Part shown: piece after piece, positions 1-7,110 of the stretch
How the letters are laid out: each line of letters opens with the position of its first letter
Position numbering within the stretch: the first letter of the stretch is position 1
Source: UBA1067 sp963661055
Lineage (GTDB): Bacteria; Verrucomicrobiota; Kiritimatiellia; RFP12; UBA1067
Length of the DNA stretch: 10,454 bases
Direction: 5' to 3'
NCBI GenBank assembly: GCA_963661055.1
Contig: CAVLAC010000081.1
Span: forward strand, 1-10,454
Notes under the pieces: generated by a model
Databases searched by the model: none
Told to the model about the DNA's origin: nothing
What the model saw: the letters and a program-made list of their open reading frames with translations, nothing else
Position numbers and translations under genes: made by a program

Positions 1-69
1 GCGTAGCGTTAGCGAAGCTTTTGTTGCCCCTCGGAGTTTATAAACCATCCCGAAAGATTGTACCGCCTT

Positions 70-882
70 TTACGGGGTGGTGAAGAAGTTGACGATGGTG
101 CTGGTCTTGTTCGGGTCTTCGCCGTGGGGGTGGTGTCCGTAAAGATTGCGGCAGTTTACCTTAATGTCGCCACCTGCCGCACGGAACCGCCGCGCAAAGA
201 GCTCGCAATTCACATCGGGCGGCACGGTCTGGTCTTGTCCGCCATAAAGAAGCAGAATCGGAACCCCCGCCGCCGCGAGAGACTTCGCCATATTCACTGG
301 CATACGCGGGTCGTCCAGCCAATTGCCGTCCGTCGGTTTCATTTCCGCCCACGGTCCGACGCGTCCGTAATCGGGATTGGCGAAGTTATGGAACGTGAGA
401 AGCGGTGCGTCCAAATAAATGCGACGCACGCAGTCAGGGTAGGCGTTTGTGTAACGGACGCTGAAGAAGCCTCCCCAACTCATACCTATGAGATTTGCCT
501 TCGGGGCGAACCCAAGTTTCTCGACGAGGAAACGCTGATAATCGCGGCAGATTTTGAGTCCGTCTTCTGTCATCCGTTCGGCGAAGACATCAATCGTCAC
601 ATGGTGCCAACCCTGCGCGAGAAGGTCAAGACAGCCCTGGCGGTCCACATAGGCTTCCGCCCACTGCATAACCCAGGTCCAGGGCGTGCCCGCCGCGACT
701 TCACCTTTTGGCTCTACTACCCACGCTTTGTGTCCTTCAAAGTCGAACTTAATGCGTTCGTAGCCATACCAAGTCTCACGGACCACATTCGTCGCATTTG
801 CCGCGATTTTCTCATAGAGACTTGCCGCGTTCACATTAAGGACGGCGAGGCTTGTCGCCGCGATGAGTAGTAGTTTCTTCAT
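70..882 (-). CDS. Secreted alpha/beta hydrolase (esterase/peptidase-like)
   Basis: Predicted exported serine hydrolase of 270 residues. Residues 1-19 form a signal peptide: Lys-Lys, a hydrophobic core, and an Asn-Ala-Ala cleavage region. The alpha/beta-hydrolase nucleophile elbow is GMSWGG, with Ser135. The acid is probably Asp217 in YGGQDQTVPP, and the base is one of the histidines in GHHPHG at residues 249-254. A GHHPH motif near the C-terminus is, from memory, common in exported hydrolases of Planctomycetes and related phyla. Substrate cannot be read from sequence; deacylation of a glycan or a peptidase role are both possible. It is the last visible gene of the array and starts 32 bases after the GH27 stop, which suggests a shared task in glycan breakdown. 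The ATG at 882 is chosen because it begins directly at the signal peptide, but its upstream region has only a weak purine-rich stretch. No terminator is visible after the stop. Confidence 0.85.
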   Translation of the reverse strand: MKKLLLIAATSLAVLNVNAASLYEKIAANATNVVRETWYGYERIKFDFEGHKAWVVEPKGEVAAGTPWTWVMQWAEAYVDRQGCLDLLAQGWHHVTIDVFAERMTEDGLKICRDYQRFLVEKLGFAPKANLIGMSWGGFFSVRYTNAYPDCVRRIYLDAPLLTFHNFANPDYGRVGPWAEMKPTDGNWLDDPRMPVNMAKSLAAAGVPILLLYGGQDQTVPPDVNCELFARRFRAAGGDIKVNCRNLYGHHPHGEDPNKTSTIVNFFTTP

Positions 883-914
883 AGGTTTCTTGCTCTTTTA
901 GTTTACATTAACAA

Positions 915-2318
915 TTACCGACGGCGTTCCGCATCGAGGCGGAAAAACCGTGCGCCATGTGCAGGAATCTCAAACTCGGCTTTCTGCTCGAAGAGTCCGA
1001 GATCCGCCCGCTCCACGAGATCGAAGAAGGCGACTTTGCCGCCCAAATCAATGGCAAAGAAGTCAACCGCCATATGCCGCGCCTTATCTCCGCCATTGTA
1101 AAGGACGAGATAGCGCGCCGTGCCGCCCGCCTTCTCGCAGTCCTTCACGAGCACATACGCGTCACCATAGCGACGGACGGTCCGTACTACTGCCCCAAGG
1201 TCATTTTGGTTCATCCCAATTAGGAACGGATTCGTCACAAGCGCGAAAGTCGTCTCGTCCATCGAACGCGGGTCACAGCCCAGCAAAAGCGGCGAGGACA
1301 TAAAGCACCACATACCGAAGTGCGTCTGCTCCTCAAGGCGCGTCAGCCCCTTTTCCGCTTGGTCACCAAAGACGGACTTCATTTCGCCGAGGAGGTGCCC
1401 GACTTCGAGCATATCCATATCATTGTAGTGCCCAAGGCTCGCAAAGGGGGCAAGGGGAATCGTCTCCTCAATAATCTGCTTCACGCCCGCAAGCCCATGT
1501 TGCTCACGGCTCCAAGTCGCACGAATATCGGCGGTACTACGCCAAGATTCGGCAATTCGCGCTGCCCATTCGCCTGGGAAGGTCCAGCGGCAAATGTTCA
1601 GTCTCACGCCCTTCTTGCCCGAGGCATCAATAGCGCGGCGAATAATCTCATACCGCTCCTGCTCGTCGAGTTTCAGCTTCTGTCCGCCACAATAGTCCAC
1701 CTTGATGAAATCAAAGTCCATCTCCCCAAAGAAGAAACGGCAATCTTCCATTTCGTGACCATACATCCCCGAGCCCTTGCCCGCAGGGTCATTGCTCCAC
1801 ATACTCCCGCAGGTATCCGACCCCGCCTCAGAGTAAATACCCGCCTTCATGCCAAGCGAGTGAATGTGGTCAACGACAGGCTTCAAACCCTTCGGGAAAC
1901 GGACAGGATGCACGCGCAACTTGCCCTTCTCATCGCGTCCGTAGAAGAAGCCATCATCGATATTCACATAATGATAGCCCGCAGCCTTAAGTCCGTTTGT
2001 CGCCATCGCGTCCGCGACGGAAATAATCTTATCGTCCGAGATATTAACGCAGAAAGTATTCCAGCTCGACCAACCCATCAAGGGACGCTTCTCGCCGCCC
2101 TTCGAAGCATCTGCCGCGCCGCGCATAAGCATAAATGCCCGCTCCGCCATCTGGGGGAAGTCCGCTTCTGAAACGCGTGCCGTATTGATGAATGCCGTCT
2201 TCGCGTCAGGCGCAATTCGCATACGATACGGACACTTCGGGCAATTATTTGGCTTCACTGTTAGGTCACCTTGGGTGACTGCCGCGATCGCGGCGAGGAC
2301 TAGGTTAGCTAGCATCAT
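915..2318 (-). CDS. GH27 alpha-galactosidase, exported
   Basis: Predicted retaining alpha-galactosidase (possibly alpha-N-acetylgalactosaminidase) of 467 residues. The GH27 barrel starts near residue 80 with MGWSSWNTFCVN. YVNIDDGF (117-124) is the next conserved strand. IKVDYCGG (205-212) carries the predicted nucleophile Asp208, and SWRSTADI (258-265) the predicted acid/base Asp264. NDMDMLEVG and the SSPLLLGCD segment are also typical, and a beta-sandwich C-terminal domain follows. The first 17 residues form a weak signal peptide without the usual basic residue. Residues 18-78, including a CPKC pair at 26-29, precede the barrel and are not recognised. The start at 2318 has AAAGGA nine bases upstream (2328-2333); a second ATG follows immediately and is less well spaced. 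The gene lies 28 bases after the pseudopilin-like fusion gene and just before the secreted hydrolase. Family assignment is secure; the exact sugar specificity is inferred. Confidence 0.93.
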   Translation of the reverse strand: MMLANLVLAAIAAVTQGDLTVKPNNCPKCPYRMRIAPDAKTAFINTARVSEADFPQMAERAFMLMRGAADASKGGEKRPLMGWSSWNTFCVNISDDKIISVADAMATNGLKAAGYHYVNIDDGFFYGRDEKGKLRVHPVRFPKGLKPVVDHIHSLGMKAGIYSEAGSDTCGSMWSNDPAGKGSGMYGHEMEDCRFFFGEMDFDFIKVDYCGGQKLKLDEQERYEIIRRAIDASGKKGVRLNICRWTFPGEWAARIAESWRSTADIRATWSREQHGLAGVKQIIEETIPLAPFASLGHYNDMDMLEVGHLLGEMKSVFGDQAEKGLTRLEEQTHFGMWCFMSSPLLLGCDPRSMDETTFALVTNPFLIGMNQNDLGAVVRTVRRYGDAYVLVKDCEKAGGTARYLVLYNGGDKARHMAVDFFAIDLGGKVAFFDLVERADLGLFEQKAEFEIPAHGARFFRLDAERRR

Positions 2319-2346
2319 TTTGTGTTTTCCTTTACTTTAGGGGGTT

Positions 2347-3705
2347 TTAAGATTGCCAAGGGAGAGTTAGTTTCGCGGGACGCAATTTCCCGCTCGTCGC
2401 CTTCAATTCGAGGGGCTTGCCTGTGCCCTCCTCGCGGCGAATAAGCACACGGGCGCGACCATTCGACATCCGTGTCTTTTTTGCACCAAACGCGAGCCCT
2501 TCGCCTGTCGCCGAGCATGCGCCCACGGCGACAATTTCACCCGCGCCTTCCAGCGAAAAGGTGACTTCCGCGTCATAATCGGGACGCCGCACCCCCGCCT
2601 CATCGACGGCAGTGACTTCCACAAATTGGCACGCACCCGACGCCATCGCGGGAATATCCGCCGCGAACACGAGTTCCCACGCGGCACTTGCAGTTTTTGC
2701 CGCGTCCTCGCCAATCGGAGAGCCCTCCTCATAGGCAATGACTTTAATCTCGCCAGGCTCATACGGAATCGACCACTCCAAGCGCGGCAGATTCGTGACG
2801 GCGGGAGCCCCTTTGAGTTCATTATTGAGGTAAAGGAGTGCTCCATCGCCGCGTGTTTCGCAAGCGACCGTAACTGCCGCGCCTTCCGCGCCCTCGCGTG
2901 TCCAGTCCGTAAGTAGCCGCACAGGGCGCGTCAGTTCTTTCGCCTGAAGTGCCGCGTGCTGGGCAAGCGCCGCCGCGAGAATAGTTGCATTATCGGGACG
3001 CTTCACATTGTGCCGCGCATCGTCCGCCGCTTCCGCTTCTTTCTGCAAGACTTTTACCTGCTTCTCAATGGCTTCCTTCGACTCTTCATCGTCCGCGAGC
3101 ACATAGCCGCGATAACGATACGGCATCCATTCCCGCGTCCAAGAAGTGTCGCGGAACGGTTCATCGAAGAGTTCCGCCTTGGGCAGAATGTCGTCCGTCG
3201 TCCCCGCCGTGCGGTCCGCCCCCTTCGAATAGAGCGTCGGAACCATATTATTGCCATTCGAGACATAGACATAGTCCTCGCCCCACGGATCTTTCACAAG
3301 ATGGCGAATATACGGACCATTCCAGCCTGGCTTGCGAACCTTATCGGATGCCAAAAACGCGAGCCCTTGCTCCGTCGTCGGGTATTCACCGACATGGTAA
3401 CGGTAGCGTCCGAGCGCCACGGCGAGGGCATCCACCGACTTATGGGCTTGGAGGAGCGCCTTCGAGATTTGGGGACGCCCCCCCTTGCCTGTCGCGGAAA
3501 GCACCAGCGAGCCGACCATAAGGAGTCCGATGATGATAACGGCATAGAAGACCACGCCCTTCTTCATAAGCGGAGTCTTCAAGCCGTTCAAAGCCGCCTT
3601 TTTCTCGGCGTACTCGCGTCGGACGGCTTCAATTTCCGCCTTATGCGAGACCGTCACTTTCTTTTTGACGGGGAACTTCTTACGGAGCTGGGCGTAGTCG
3701 ACCAT
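2347..3705 (-). CDS. Membrane-anchored pseudopilin-G domain fused to GH2 C-terminal-type domains
   Basis: A 452-residue protein with an unusual architecture. Residues 1-49 form a basic, partly helical, predicted cytoplasmic tail. Residues 50-71 form one membrane segment. Residues 78-174 match the type II secretion major pseudopilin (GspG) globular fold: YPTTEQGL (108-115), WNGPYI (128-133), DPWGEDYVY (139-147) and a calcium-loop-like YSKGADRTAGTTDDI (159-173). There is no prepilin-peptidase motif of the GFTLIE type, so it is probably not assembled as an ordinary pilin. A charged helical linker spans about 205-258. Residues 277-340 resemble the DUF4982 segment of GH2 beta-galactosidases (LLYLNNELKG, LEWSIPYEPGEIKVIAYEEG). 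Residues 343-450 resemble the final Ig-like GH2 domain (VEVTAVDEAG, VTFSLEGAGEI, NGRARVLIR). No GH2 catalytic domain is present. The ATG is two bases after the phosphofructokinase stop, implying translational coupling. Function unknown; surface anchoring or glycan binding is speculation. Confidence 0.8.
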   Translation of the reverse strand: MVDYAQLRKKFPVKKKVTVSHKAEIEAVRREYAEKKAALNGLKTPLMKKGVVFYAVIIIGLLMVGSLVLSATGKGGRPQISKALLQAHKSVDALAVALGRYRYHVGEYPTTEQGLAFLASDKVRKPGWNGPYIRHLVKDPWGEDYVYVSNGNNMVPTLYSKGADRTAGTTDDILPKAELFDEPFRDTSWTREWMPYRYRGYVLADDEESKEAIEKQVKVLQKEAEAADDARHNVKRPDNATILAAALAQHAALQAKELTRPVRLLTDWTREGAEGAAVTVACETRGDGALLYLNNELKGAPAVTNLPRLEWSIPYEPGEIKVIAYEEGSPIGEDAAKTASAAWELVFAADIPAMASGACQFVEVTAVDEAGVRRPDYDAEVTFSLEGAGEIVAVGACSATGEGLAFGAKKTRMSNGRARVLIRREEGTGKPLELKATSGKLRPAKLTLPWQS

Positions 3706-3707
3706 TT

Positions 3708-4901
3708 TTAGAAGATTTCGCAGTTCGGTAGCTCACCGACAATCGGGCGGGCATAGTCCAGAAACGCCTGCGTGACATCGTGTCCGTTCCGCGCAATGAA
3801 CTTCGGGGGCATTGACCGCGTCAATTTCGCCGCCTTCTCAATCTGATTGGGCGCGAAGTAAACTTCATACGGCTTGTCGTCACGGTGCCAGACGGAAATT
3901 GTACCCTTATTGAGAATGCCCTGAAGTGAAGCCCGCACTGCGGCACGCCCCGCCTCACGCGCTTCCGCCTGATCTACCTTCGAGGCAATGCCAGGGAAGC
4001 TCCGTTGCAGATAGCCAAAGGTATCCGCCCGCACGCGCTTAATCTTGCCTGTCGCCTTAAGAATCTTCGCGAGATAGTCGCCCAAAGCGCCCGTGCCCGA
4101 CATCTGCACATTGCCGTGGCTATCCTTTTCGCCACCCGCAAATTGGGCGCCGATGGAATTGCCGTTCGCGTCACGGATGCCTTCCGAAACAGCGACCACA
4201 CAGCGTCCCTCGCGCTTCATAACGGCGAGCACATCCTTCACAAACTTCTCCGTCGAGAAAGGTGCTTCGGGGAGGTAAATGAGGTGGGGTCCATCGCCCT
4301 TATGATGACGGGCGAGCGCCGAAGCCGCCGTCAAAAAGCCCGCGTCGCGTCCCATTACGACATCAATCTTCACGCCGCCGAGGGCACGATTATCGAGGTC
4401 ATCACCCATAAAGGCGCACGCCACAAACTTCGCTGCCGATCCATAGCCTGGCGTATGCTCACAGCTACGCAGGTCGTTGTCGATGGTCTTAGGGATATGA
4501 TAGACGACGAGCGGATAGCCTACCTTCTCAGCCTCTTCCGCGACAATGCGTGCCGCGTCCGCCGAGTCATTACCGCCAATATAGTAGAAATAGCCAACTT
4601 CGCGGCGACGGAACGCCTCAAAAATCGCCTTGCAATCTGCCGCGTCGGGCTTGCGGCGGCAACTGCCGAGGGCGGAAGATGGGGTGACGGCAATTGCCTC
4701 GAGCTTCTTCACGCTCGGCTTGCGCAAATCGATATACTTATTCTTGAGAATGCCCTCAATGCCGTGGAGTGCCCCGAGAATCTTGCCAATCTTCGGGCTT
4801 TTACGCGCCTCGAGAACCGCCCCAACGAGCGATTCATTAATCACCATACTCGGTCCGCCCGATTGGGCTATGACCATATTCATCTTCTTGTTTTTACGCA
4901 T
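3708..4901 (-). CDS. pfp: 6-phosphofructokinase, predicted pyrophosphate-dependent
   Basis: Phosphorylates fructose 6-phosphate to fructose 1,6-bisphosphate in cytoplasmic glycolysis; the 397-residue length fits the long PPi-type clades. Conserved segments are IAQSGGPSMVINESL (residues 11-25), GGNDSADAA (109-117), PKTIDND (137-143, catalytic base Asp141) and MGRDAGFL near 183-190. Two positions predict the phosphoryl donor in this family: Asp112 after GGN, where ATP enzymes have Gly, and Lys138 before TID, where ATP enzymes have Gly. Both point to pyrophosphate, which would make the reaction reversible. The start at 4901 is preceded by AAGGAGG at a 4-base spacing. The gene begins nine bases after the SurA-like stop and ends two bases before the fusion gene. 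Together with the upstream hexokinase gene it supplies two steps of upper glycolysis. Donor preference is inferred from these two residues. Confidence 0.92.
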   Translation of the reverse strand: MRKNKKMNMVIAQSGGPSMVINESLVGAVLEARKSPKIGKILGALHGIEGILKNKYIDLRKPSVKKLEAIAVTPSSALGSCRRKPDAADCKAIFEAFRRREVGYFYYIGGNDSADAARIVAEEAEKVGYPLVVYHIPKTIDNDLRSCEHTPGYGSAAKFVACAFMGDDLDNRALGGVKIDVVMGRDAGFLTAASALARHHKGDGPHLIYLPEAPFSTEKFVKDVLAVMKREGRCVVAVSEGIRDANGNSIGAQFAGGEKDSHGNVQMSGTGALGDYLAKILKATGKIKRVRADTFGYLQRSFPGIASKVDQAEAREAGRAAVRASLQGILNKGTISVWHRDDKPYEVYFAPNQIEKAAKLTRSMPPKFIARNGHDVTQAFLDYARPIVGELPNCEIF

Positions 4902-4905
4902 AAAG

Positions 4906-4912
4906 CCTCCTT
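4906..4912 (-). promoter_or_regulatory. Strong ribosome binding site of phosphofructokinase
   Basis: The minus strand reads AAGGAGG, then CTTT, then the ATG. The site overlaps the TAA stop of the SurA-like gene, so ribosomes ending there are delivered to this start. It fixes the start at 4901 rather than at the internal ATG codons 7 and 9. Confidence 0.8.
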
Positions 4913-5801
4913 AATAAATCCGAATGTAGGTTTCTGCCTTCAGGCGCTCCAGCCACGCTTTATAGGCTTTCTCTCCGTTCTTTTCTTTTACGCGCTGCTC
5001 AATATCGGCATAGGCTTCGGCGAAAGAACGCGCCTTTGCGGGACGCTCCGCGTCCTTCTTCAAAAGGAAGCTCCAGCCATCGAGGTCCACCCAGTCACTG
5101 AGTGTGCCCACGGGCATTTTCGCGATTTCTGCGCAAATGGCGGGCTTAAAGACTTGCGAGGCAATGACATTCGTCCAGGCTCCGCCCTGTGCCGCGTGAG
5201 TATCAGCGGACCACTTGAGCGCAACTGCCGCGAAGTCATTCGTCTTAAGGGCGTCCGAAACGGCACCCTTGAGCGCGAGTTGCTCGGGCTTAAGCAAAAT
5301 AACCGAAACATCGACTGTGCCTGGCTCGCCATAGCGTTCGGGGTGCGCCTTGTATTCCGCTTGCATCTCGGCGGGTGTCGCCGTGACCATCTTATCGATG
5401 ATATTCCAGCGCATCGCCCCCACAATGAGGTCATCCTTAATGCGCCGACGGAAGTCCGCGAAGGTGGTGCGATTCTCGGCGAGGGAAGCTATAAGCTTAT
5501 TGCGGTCGCCTTGGAAGAAGCGATCCGTAATTTCCTTTACCCGATTATCGACGACCCACTCCTGCATCGCCATTTTCGCGGCAGTGGCCGCCTTCAGGAT
5601 AAGTTGGCGATCGATGAGGCGATTGCGATAAGTCTCATATTCGGCGGACGAGGCTCCCGCGCGGCGCATTTCTTCAATGACATCGCTCCGCAAAATGGAA
5701 GTTTCGCCCACCGTGGCGGCGAGGCCATCGACCTCAACCGCCGCGAGGGGCGCGACGCACAGAATGTACGCCGCTACCCAGAATGAAAAACGGCTTTTCA
5801 T
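4911..5801 (-). CDS. SurA-like periplasmic chaperone / degenerate parvulin isomerase
   Basis: A 296-residue exported protein of the SurA/PrsA type. Residues 1-21 form a signal peptide: basic start, hydrophobic core, Leu-Ala-Ala cleavage region. The mature part opens with VDGLAATVGETSILRSDV, the SurA N-terminal hallmark, followed by a long helical chaperone domain (about residues 40-160). A parvulin-like region spans about 165-255 and retains a glycine pair at HAAQGGAWTNV, but it lacks the usual first histidine strand, so isomerase activity is doubtful and chaperone activity more likely. A longer reading frame runs up to an ATG at 5852, but that start would overlap the hexokinase gene by 29 bases and place a charged extension before the signal peptide. 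The ATG at 5801 is therefore preferred, although its best purine site (AAAGGA, 5814-5819) is a long 12 bases away. It presumably aids folding of outer-membrane or periplasmic proteins. Moderately confident of family, less of activity. Confidence 0.82.
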   Translation of the reverse strand: MKSRFSFWVAAYILCVAPLAAVEVDGLAATVGETSILRSDVIEEMRRAGASSAEYETYRNRLIDRQLILKAATAAKMAMQEWVVDNRVKEITDRFFQGDRNKLIASLAENRTTFADFRRRIKDDLIVGAMRWNIIDKMVTATPAEMQAEYKAHPERYGEPGTVDVSVILLKPEQLALKGAVSDALKTNDFAAVALKWSADTHAAQGGAWTNVIASQVFKPAICAEIAKMPVGTLSDWVDLDGWSFLLKKDAERPAKARSFAEAYADIEQRVKEKNGEKAYKAWLERLKAETYIRIY

Positions 5802-5823
5802 AGCTGTCCGTCGTCCTTTCACC

Positions 5824-7110
5824 TTAGAGAAGTGCCGCGATAGCCGCACCAATCATAGGCGCGTCTTCGACTGGCGGGGTGATTTCATAATGGATGTTGC
5901 GCATCTTGACGAGCATTTCGTCGAGTTCACGCTTGACCGTAGCCGCGAACGGGATTGCCCGCGTCTTATAGTAGGTGGAACCGTCCGCATTAATCGCGAC
6001 TGGCGCGGAAGCGTCCACACCCGCACCCGACTTAATGACGAATGCCGCGAGATGAATCGCCGTCAGCGTCGCCGCACGCTCAAAGACGGGGATACCCAAA
6101 CGCCGCGCCATACGCGCATCATTGGGGTCCGCGAAAATCGCGTCCAGCACATTATCGCGACCAGGCTTCACATACGCCGCGCAGAAGTTATCGAAGTCCA
6201 TCGTCTCGAGCGACCCAAGACCCATAATCTTCGCGGTCGCTTGCGGAGAGAAGAAGCCTTCTTTTGCCGCGCCCTTGAGGACTTCGAGTCCGAGCGGCCC
6301 CAAGTAGGCACCCGAAATCTGCTTCTCGAGGAACTGCTGACCGGGGTTCGTGCTCTTATCATCGACGGCGATATCGAAGGTGCTACGCGCAATCTGATTG
6401 AACGCACCCGACTCGGCGTTGATAATCATAGAGCCTTCCGCATCCAAGTCATTGAGCTTCGTGATATTCACATTCTTCTCAACATACGCGGCATTTGTGC
6501 CCGTGCCGAGAATGAAGCCAATGTACGAGGAATAGGTGCGGTCGCCTTCCGTCGCCTTTGCCGCGAGGAGCGTCGCTACCGTATCATTAACAATGGCAAT
6601 CTTGTCGCCACCCGAGCGCTTGCGCAATTCCTTGCCCACATACTGTCCGACAATGGAAGGCGCACCGCCAATCTTCGTCCAGCGCACAAGGCGTGCATCC
6701 AAGTCAGGTGTCGCCACGGCAGGATACGAGAAGCACCAGCCCACCTTGGTGGCGTCCGCGAAAGGCTCAAGGCGCTTCAATTCGGCGACAAACGGAGCAT
6801 AGAACTGCTCGGTATCGACATGGTCCTTGGAGCCCGGCATCGGCTGATTCTGCTTCTCTTCGATGGTCGGCGGAATCGACACCACCGCTCCACGGAAGTT
6901 TGTGCCGCCCGCGTCCAGCACGGCGACCTTCACCCCTTGGGGCACCTTGCCTTCAGCACCGACATAGGTCGGCACCATCATCAGCGAGGAGGTCTCGCCC
7001 TTCAAGCCGCGTTCCATTTCGGCTAAGAAGGCGGCTATCATAGCCGAGCGATCTAATTCTGCGGCAGTAACGAATCCGTTAGCCGCGAGGAACTCTTCAG
7101 GCGTTCTCAT
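5824..7110 (-). CDS. Eukaryotic-type hexokinase family sugar kinase
   Basis: Cytoplasmic ATP:hexose 6-phosphotransferase, predicted to make glucose 6-phosphate. The 428 residues match the two-lobed hexokinase family typical of eukaryotes rather than the bacterial ROK or Glk families. Motifs in order are phosphate-1 LDAGGTNFRGAVV (65-77), the sugar-binding FSYPAVATPD region with LVRWTK (127-146), IVNDTVATLLA with catalytic Asp176 (173-183), phosphate-2 GFILGTGTNAAYVE (199-212), and NAESGAF with sugar-contacting Glu234 (232-238). All catalytic positions appear intact. The canonical NTEWGAF has Ser instead of Trp here. The ATG at 7110 has AAAGGA seven bases upstream (7118-7123) and overlaps the end of rsmA by 14 bases in another frame, implying coupled translation. 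Substrate range (glucose, mannose, fructose) cannot be fixed from sequence. Confidence 0.92.
   Translation of the reverse strand: MRTPEEFLAANGFVTAAELDRSAMIAAFLAEMERGLKGETSSLMMVPTYVGAEGKVPQGVKVAVLDAGGTNFRGAVVSIPPTIEEKQNQPMPGSKDHVDTEQFYAPFVAELKRLEPFADATKVGWCFSYPAVATPDLDARLVRWTKIGGAPSIVGQYVGKELRKRSGGDKIAIVNDTVATLLAAKATEGDRTYSSYIGFILGTGTNAAYVEKNVNITKLNDLDAEGSMIINAESGAFNQIARSTFDIAVDDKSTNPGQQFLEKQISGAYLGPLGLEVLKGAAKEGFFSPQATAKIMGLGSLETMDFDNFCAAYVKPGRDNVLDAIFADPNDARMARRLGIPVFERAATLTAIHLAAFVIKSGAGVDASAPVAINADGSTYYKTRAIPFAATVKRELDEMLVKMRNIHYEITPPVEDAPMIGAAIAALL

Noticed and set aside
12..36. Similarity of the left edge to the right edge (GTTGCC...TCGG)
   Set aside because: Only about a dozen bases align, with gaps; too weak for a repeat call.
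36..45. GTTTATAAAC palindrome after the last gene as a terminator
   Set aside because: It has no loop, is AT-rich and lacks a T-run, so it does not resemble an intrinsic terminator.
60..70. GTACCGCCTTT shared with 10251-10261
   Set aside because: An 11-base match between two spots in 10 kb is expected several times by chance, and the flanks do not match.
58..870. A plus-strand open frame almost coextensive with the secreted hydrolase
   Set aside because: The minus-strand product has a signal peptide and catalytic motifs; the plus-strand translation has none.
4005..5786. A plus-strand open frame of 593 codons
   Set aside because: It lies antisense to the phosphofructokinase and SurA-like genes, has no recognisable domain, and is explained by codon bias of the real genes.
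5802..5852. Upstream extension of the SurA-like protein
   Set aside because: It would place a charged stretch before the signal peptide and overlap the hexokinase end.
5677..7026. A plus-strand open frame of 449 codons
   Set aside because: It is antisense to the hexokinase, arginine-rich, without domain signals; a shadow of GC-rich coding sequence.
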